Below are positions 15,188 through 19,385 of a DNA stretch of 19,385 nucleotides, in pieces; the stretch's first letter is position 1, and every line of letters starts with the position of its first letter. The DNA lies in assembly GCA_050950025.1 (NCBI GenBank), contig JBMNGW010000017.1, forward strand, positions 1 to 19,385, in the 5' to 3' direction. This DNA comes from JBMNGW01 sp050950025. GTDB taxonomy: Bacteria > Spirochaetota > Spirochaetia > Sphaerochaetales > Sphaerochaetaceae. Below the pieces are notes generated by a model. It was not told the origin of the DNA and made no database searches. It saw nothing but the letters and a program-made list of their open reading frames with translations. A program made the position numbers and the translations under genes.

Positions 15188-16117
15188 ATGACCAAATACA
15201 TCATTAGACGACTGCTGGGGATTATTCCGACGCTGTTTGTCATCATTACGATAAGTTTCTTTATCGTGCGCGTCGCTCCCGGCGGCCCTTTTGACGGAGA
15301 AAGGGCCCTGCCTGAAGTTGTCAAACGCAATATAGAGGCTAAATACCATTTAAACGATCCGCTGGTAGTCCAGTACGGTCGTTATATGTTCGATGTGCTA
15401 CGAGGCGATTTAGGTCCCTCGTATCGCTACAAAGACCATGATGTAAACTTTTACATCTTTCAAAGTCTTCCCAACTCTATGATACTGGGTGTCATTGCCA
15501 TCAGCTTGTCGGTGGTATTTGGCATCATCAGCGGTATGCTGGCGGCGGTAAAACAAAATACCTGGGTCGATTATTTGAGTATGGCTTTGGCAGTAGTGGG
15601 CATATCGGTGCCGCTGTTTGTTATTGGGCCGGTATTGCAATATGTCTTTGCCATGAAATTACAATGGTTTCCCACCAGCGGCTGGTTTGCTTCCGGTGAT
15701 GGGTGGAAAACCATTATTTTACCCGCTTTGACGCTGGCTTTTGCCGATTTTGCCACCATTGCCCGCCTGACTCGCTCTTCGCTTTTGGAAGTCCTTAGAA
15801 GCGATTACATCAGAACGGCCAAAGCCAAAGGGATGAAAAGCACTGCCATAATTTTCAAACACTCGCTTAAAGGGGCCATGCTGCCGATAGTCAGTTACTT
15901 AGGGCCTGCTTTTGCCGGCATTATTACCGGAAGTGTGGTTGTTGAGCAGGTCTTCCGTATTCCCGGATTGGGAAAATTCTTTGTTCAATCCTCTTTTAAC
16001 CGGGACTACACCCTCATTGTGGGAGTTGTCATTGTCTATTCGGTCATTTTAGTCATCATGAATTTCATTGTTGACATCGTCTATTCGCTACTTGATCCGC
16101 GCATCACCTATCGGTAG
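15188..16117 (+). CDS. oppB: Oligopeptide/dipeptide ABC transporter permease OppB
   Basis: This 309-residue inner-membrane permease forms the translocation path together with OppC. Seen: a membrane segment at 9-28, the family motif RVAPGGPFDGERALP (28-42), an extracytoplasmic region with YHLNDPLVVQYGRY (53-66) and LRGDLGPSYR (71-80), five further membrane segments, the EAA loop around DYIRTAKAKGMKSTAIIFKH (206-225) that docks on the ATPases, and RIPGLG (257-262). Length is typical. The frame opens earlier from a TTG, but GAGG at 15178-15181 sits six bases before the ATG at 15188 and the protein family starts MTKYIIRR-like, so I take that start. The stop is 11 bases before oppC. Substrate is unknown; the Opp/Dpp family also carries sugars and nickel. 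Confidence 0.95.
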   Translation: MTKYIIRRLLGIIPTLFVIITISFFIVRVAPGGPFDGERALPEVVKRNIEAKYHLNDPLVVQYGRYMFDVLRGDLGPSYRYKDHDVNFYIFQSLPNSMILGVIAISLSVVFGIISGMLAAVKQNTWVDYLSMALAVVGISVPLFVIGPVLQYVFAMKLQWFPTSGWFASGDGWKTIILPALTLAFADFATIARLTRSSLLEVLRSDYIRTAKAKGMKSTAIIFKHSLKGAMLPIVSYLGPAFAGIITGSVVVEQVFRIPGLGKFFVQSSFNRDYTLIVGVVIVYSVILVIMNFIVDIVYSLLDPRITYR

Positions 16118-16128
16118 AGGGGTTTGAG

Positions 16129-17739
16129 ATGAAGCTATTGGCAAAAAAAGTGAAAGAACCCCAAGCCCTCAATGATTTTAAACAAGTCATAGTCGGTAAC
16201 AGCCTTACCAAAGATGCTTGGAGGCGCCTCAAGAAAAACAAAATGGCCGTCATTAGTGTTGTCATTGTTGTTATCTATATGTTGTTGGCCGCTTTGGCCC
16301 CCGTTTTACCCATTTACCCCTATGATGAAATTATTCTCGATCACCAGCATTTAAAGCCCTCGTTAACAAAAACAGCGGGCCAGTTGCTCACCGAAAAAAG
16401 GATGGCCGACATCTTTACCCAAGCCTGGCGACAGGGGCGCTTACTCCTTCCCGAAGAACAGGACGACATCATCTGGGGCTGGATTGATAAAAATGAGGCC
16501 AACAAAGTTTGGCAGTATATGTACAAAATTGGTACTGAGTATGTCGAAAAAGGAGAGTACACCTTTACGGCTGCCGAAACGCGAACCATTGAAGCTTTAG
16601 AAAAGAAAATTAGAAGCGAACTGCAGATTACTGTCAACAAGATGTGGTATACCGCACCAGATGGGGGCAAAAAGCAAAATATTGCCGGCATGAGTGCCCA
16701 ACAGATCGTTGAACTGTATGCCCGCATGATTGGCTCCACAGTGGAAATTGAAGAGGCTCAGTACAAACGAGAAATTGAGCAACAACGCTTAAAAGCCATT
16801 CAAGCGCAAAACAGCGAATTGAGCGCCGAAGATTTGGCTATTCTGTTGCAAGCCGAAATGGCCGGCACTTCAGAGCGCAAAATGGATGCCATGATTAAAG
16901 AGAACGTCTTGGCTAAAATAAAATCTCATGCCAAAGATGTTGCCTCAGTTGAACTGGGCACAGCAGCCGATCAAATGAGCACCGCCTTTCCCCTGAATAA
17001 AGAAATTTCGATTTATGATGAAATTTCGGCTCAAATCAAAGCCACGAAAAAACACGATCGCCGTTACTACTTTGGCACCGACCACCAAGGACGCGATATG
17101 CTCAGCCGCATTATTTACGGCGGGCAAGTCTCCATTGCCATCGGCTTTATCGGCACCATCACCAGTGTCTTTATCGGAGTAGTATTGGGGGCTTTGGCCG
17201 GGTATTTGGGAGGCAAAGTCGATTACTTCATTATGCGCATTGTCGATATTATGTACGGCTTGCCGTATATGCTGCTGGTCATCATTGCCATGGCTATCTT
17301 TGGGCGCAATATCCTCAACCTCTTTTTCGCTTTGGCTATTATCAGTTGGTTGACCGTCAGCCGCATGGTTCGCGGCCAAATTATGTCTTTGAAAAACCAA
17401 GAGTTCATTGAAGCGGCCCGCTCTATGGGAGCTCCGACTCATCGGATTATTTTCAGACACTTAGTTCCCAACTCCTTAAGTGTCATTATTGTCTTTTCCA
17501 CATTAAGAATCCCTTCATTTATTATGACCGAATCGTTTCTCTCCTTTTTGGGATTGGGAGTACAAGCCCCCTATGCCTCGTGGGGATCGTTGGTAGGAGA
17601 TGCGGTAGGAGGGATGACCCTCTATCCTTGGAAGCTTTTCTTTCCGGCAACAGTGATGACTATCTTCCTTTTTGCCATGAACTTTTTGGGCGATGGGCTG
17701 CGCGATGCCTTTGACCCGCAAAGCAAAAACCAGTTATAG
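16129..17739 (+). CDS. oppC: ABC transporter permease OppC with a large internal insertion
   Basis: This 536-residue protein is far longer than the usual 300 or so. The canonical parts are intact: a cytoplasmic N-terminus ending WRRLKKNKMA (31-40), membrane segment 1 (about 39-61), FGTDHQGRDMLSRIIYGG (315-332), the permease domain with membrane segments from about 336 on, the EAA loop around EFIEAARSMGAPTHRIIF (425-442), SFLGLGVQ (472-479), and a C-terminus with GDGLRDAFDP (521-530). Between membrane segment 1 and FGTD lies a hydrophilic insertion (about 66-310), mainly helical by composition, rich in Glu, Lys, Gln and Ala, with no Cys. By family topology it should face the periplasm, where the binding protein docks. 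AGAGGGG overlapping the oppB stop is the ribosome site. I do not recognise the insertion. Confidence 0.92.
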   Translation: MKLLAKKVKEPQALNDFKQVIVGNSLTKDAWRRLKKNKMAVISVVIVVIYMLLAALAPVLPIYPYDEIILDHQHLKPSLTKTAGQLLTEKRMADIFTQAWRQGRLLLPEEQDDIIWGWIDKNEANKVWQYMYKIGTEYVEKGEYTFTAAETRTIEALEKKIRSELQITVNKMWYTAPDGGKKQNIAGMSAQQIVELYARMIGSTVEIEEAQYKREIEQQRLKAIQAQNSELSAEDLAILLQAEMAGTSERKMDAMIKENVLAKIKSHAKDVASVELGTAADQMSTAFPLNKEISIYDEISAQIKATKKHDRRYYFGTDHQGRDMLSRIIYGGQVSIAIGFIGTITSVFIGVVLGALAGYLGGKVDYFIMRIVDIMYGLPYMLLVIIAMAIFGRNILNLFFALAIISWLTVSRMVRGQIMSLKNQEFIEAARSMGAPTHRIIFRHLVPNSLSVIIVFSTLRIPSFIMTESFLSFLGLGVQAPYASWGSLVGDAVGGMTLYPWKLFFPATVMTIFLFAMNFLGDGLRDAFDPQSKNQL

Positions 17740-17751
17740 GAGCCAGTAATT

Positions 17752-18765
17752 GTGACCAATTCACAACAATCATATAAGCACTTACTTGAGGTAAAAAACC
17801 TTAAGACCTATTTTAAAACCGATGCCGGAATCGTTAAAGCCGTCGATGATATCTCCTTTACCCTCGATAAAGGGGAGACATTGGGAATTGTAGGCGAATC
17901 AGGAAGCGGTAAATCGGTGACCAATCTTTCGATTATGCGCCTGATTCAATCGCCTCCGGGCAGAATTGTCGGCGGCGAAATCCTCTTTGAAGGCGTTGAT
18001 GTATTAAAGCTGCCTGAAAGTGAGCTGCGCCACATCAGAGGCAACGAAGTGTCGATGATTTTCCAAGACCCGATGACCAGCCTTAACCCCTTTTTGAAAA
18101 TCTCAACCCAAATGGTGGAAACAATTCTTTTACACCAAGATCTCAGTCGCAAAGAGGCCTTAGCCAAATCAATCGATATGCTCAAACTCGTTGGCATTCC
18201 CAATGCCGAAAAGCGGGTGCATAACTATCCCCACCAATTCTCCGGGGGGATGCGCCAAAGGGTGATGATTGCCATGGCTTTAAGCTGTGAAGCCAAAATC
18301 CTCATTGCCGATGAGCCGACTACCGCTTTGGATGTCACCATCCAAGCTCAGATTCTGGAACTGATTAAAGACCTGACCCAAAAAATGAACACGGCCGTCA
18401 TTCTCATCACTCACGATTTGGGAGTTGTGGCAGGTATGTGTGATGCGGTTTGCGTTATGTATGCAGGCAAAATTGTGGAAAAGGCTAAAACACACACCCT
18501 GTATGCCAATCCGGCCCACCCGTACACCGATGGCTTGATTCAGTCGGTCCCCCGCCTCGATAAAGCCCATAAGGGTAAACTCTATAGCATTGAAGGCCAA
18601 CCGCCTAATGTCATTGATTTGCCCCCCTGCTGTCCCTTCCACCCCCGCTGTCCCAAAGTGATGGATATTTGCAAAGTGCAATACCCTCCCACAACCGATT
18701 TGGGCGATGAGCATGAAGTCTCCTGTTGGCTCTATGTGGCAGGACACTCAAGGAGGCAAGGATGA
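17752..18765 (+). CDS. oppD: Opp/Dpp ABC transporter ATP-binding protein OppD
   Basis: This 337-residue cytosolic ATPase pairs with OppF to power the importer. Seen: Walker A GESGSGKS (48-55), Q-loop FQDP (104-107), signature FSGGMRQR (163-170), Walker B ILIADEP (183-189), H-loop His221, and the C-terminal oligopeptide-transport extension with CCPFHPRCPKVMDIC (293-307) plus Cys325. Cysteines in this tail bind an iron-sulfur cluster in structurally studied DppD-type proteins; this one has the same kind of pattern, so a cluster is plausible. A GTG start is used: AGGAG at 17738-17742 is nine bases upstream, and the TTG just before it is out of frame. The stop overlaps oppF as ATGA. Confidence 0.95.
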   Translation: MTNSQQSYKHLLEVKNLKTYFKTDAGIVKAVDDISFTLDKGETLGIVGESGSGKSVTNLSIMRLIQSPPGRIVGGEILFEGVDVLKLPESELRHIRGNEVSMIFQDPMTSLNPFLKISTQMVETILLHQDLSRKEALAKSIDMLKLVGIPNAEKRVHNYPHQFSGGMRQRVMIAMALSCEAKILIADEPTTALDVTIQAQILELIKDLTQKMNTAVILITHDLGVVAGMCDAVCVMYAGKIVEKAKTHTLYANPAHPYTDGLIQSVPRLDKAHKGKLYSIEGQPPNVIDLPPCCPFHPRCPKVMDICKVQYPPTTDLGDEHEVSCWLYVAGHSRRQG

Positions 18766-19385
18766 AAGAGCGAGCCTTATTGGAGGTTTATAACCTCAAG
18801 CAATATTTCCCCATTGAATCGGGCTTTATTTTCAAACGGCAAATCGGAGCCGTCAGAGCTGTTGATGATATCTCTTTTACCGTCAGAAAAGGGGAGACAT
18901 TGGGTATTGTAGGCGAATCGGGCTGTGGTAAATCAACGGCCATCCGCTCCATTGCCCAACTGTACAAACCAACTGCCGGAGAAGTCTATTTTGATGGGAT
19001 TGATTTAATCAACGCCCCAACACATCGATTGCTCGATGCCAGAAAAAACATCCAGATGATTTTCCAAGACCCCTATGCTTCACTGAACCCCCGCATGACA
19101 GTGCGCACCATCATCTCCGAACCGCTGGAAATTTATCGCAAGCGGGGGATGCTCGATCCGGGGTGGGATCGCCACAGCATTGAAAACCATGTGGAAGAGT
19201 TAATGGAGCGAGTTGGGTTAAACCGTGCTTTTAAAAACCGCTACCCCCATGAATTTAGCGGCGGGCAGCGCCAAAGAATCGGTATTGCCCGAGCTTTGGC
19301 CCTTAATCCCAAAATTATTTTAGCCGATGAGCCGGTAAGTGCTTTGGACGTCTCCATTCAGTCGCAAATACTTAATCTGCTTCAC
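18762..19385 (+). CDS. oppF: Opp/Dpp ABC transporter ATP-binding protein OppF (cut at right edge)
   Basis: The first 208 codons of the second ATPase are present and open to the window end. Seen: Walker A GESGCGKST (51-59), Q-loop FQDP (101-104), signature FSGGQRQR (165-172), and Walker B IILADEP (185-191). The H-loop and the C-terminal extension lie beyond the edge. The insert FIFKRQIGAVRAVDDISF (22-39) before Walker A is typical of OppF/DppF rather than OppD. AAGGAGG at 18750-18756 sits five bases before the ATG, inside the end of oppD, so translation is coupled. DNA around the Walker A is almost identical to that of oppD. Confidence 0.94.
   Translation, partial: MKERALLEVYNLKQYFPIESGFIFKRQIGAVRAVDDISFTVRKGETLGIVGESGCGKSTAIRSIAQLYKPTAGEVYFDGIDLINAPTHRLLDARKNIQMIFQDPYASLNPRMTVRTIISEPLEIYRKRGMLDPGWDRHSIENHVEELMERVGLNRAFKNRYPHEFSGGQRQRIGIARALALNPKIILADEPVSALDVSIQSQILNLLH

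Noticed and set aside
1..19385. CRISPR array, insertion sequence, phage or defence system
   Set aside because: No regularly spaced repeats, transposase or integrase frames, terminal inverted repeats or defence domains were seen; the content is core metabolism, translation and transport.

Overview
The window looks like chromosomal core DNA from a spirochaete-like bacterium, perhaps a Sphaerochaeta or Treponema relative. I base this on the gene content, a small secreted beta-barrel protein with a signal peptide and a C-terminal Phe, the KTGSMSRSDR form of the enolase active-site segment, and GC content that looks mid-range by eye. The clade assignment is an inference and was not tested by any search. 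Nothing resembles a prophage, integrative element, CRISPR array, insertion sequence or tRNA/rRNA gene.

Layout. (1) Positions 2-550, minus strand: the first 183 residues of a pteridine-reductase-like short-chain dehydrogenase, cut by the window edge. (2) Positions 649-5765, plus strand: a compact operon ftsH-hslO-rlmKL (membrane AAA protease, redox chaperone Hsp33, fused double 23S rRNA methyltransferase). It has a promoter at 579-607 and ends at a hairpin terminator at 5789-5818. (3) Positions 5840-7084, minus strand: an outer-membrane beta-barrel protein driven by a perfect-consensus sigma70 promoter. (4) Positions 7326-8237, minus strand: an unusual fusion of a UPF0158 domain with a GNAT acetyltransferase domain. 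(5) Positions 8361-9659, plus strand: enolase with its own promoter and a textbook terminator. (6) Positions 9698-11167, minus strand: rplM-rpsI-recX. (7) Positions 11410-14939, minus strand: rimO-uvrD, overlapping by one base. (8) Positions 15188 to the right edge, plus strand: oppBCDF, an oligopeptide/dipeptide ABC importer. OppC carries a soluble insertion of about 245 residues, and oppF is cut by the window edge.

How the genes work together. Most encode housekeeping functions: protein quality control (FtsH, Hsp33), ribosome building and modification (RlmKL, L13, S9, RimO acting on S12), glycolysis (enolase), DNA repair and recombination control (UvrD/PcrA, RecX), and nutrient uptake (Opp, with the beta-barrel protein as a possible outer-membrane route). 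Several unlike functions share transcripts: Hsp33 with FtsH and an rRNA methyltransferase, RecX with two ribosomal proteins, and UvrD with RimO.

I found no complete new multi-gene system. The least ordinary items are the OppC insertion, the UPF0158-GNAT fusion, the structured intergenic stretch between uvrD and rplM with a leader hairpin at the expected rplM mRNA start, and a nested inverted repeat between rimO and oppB.
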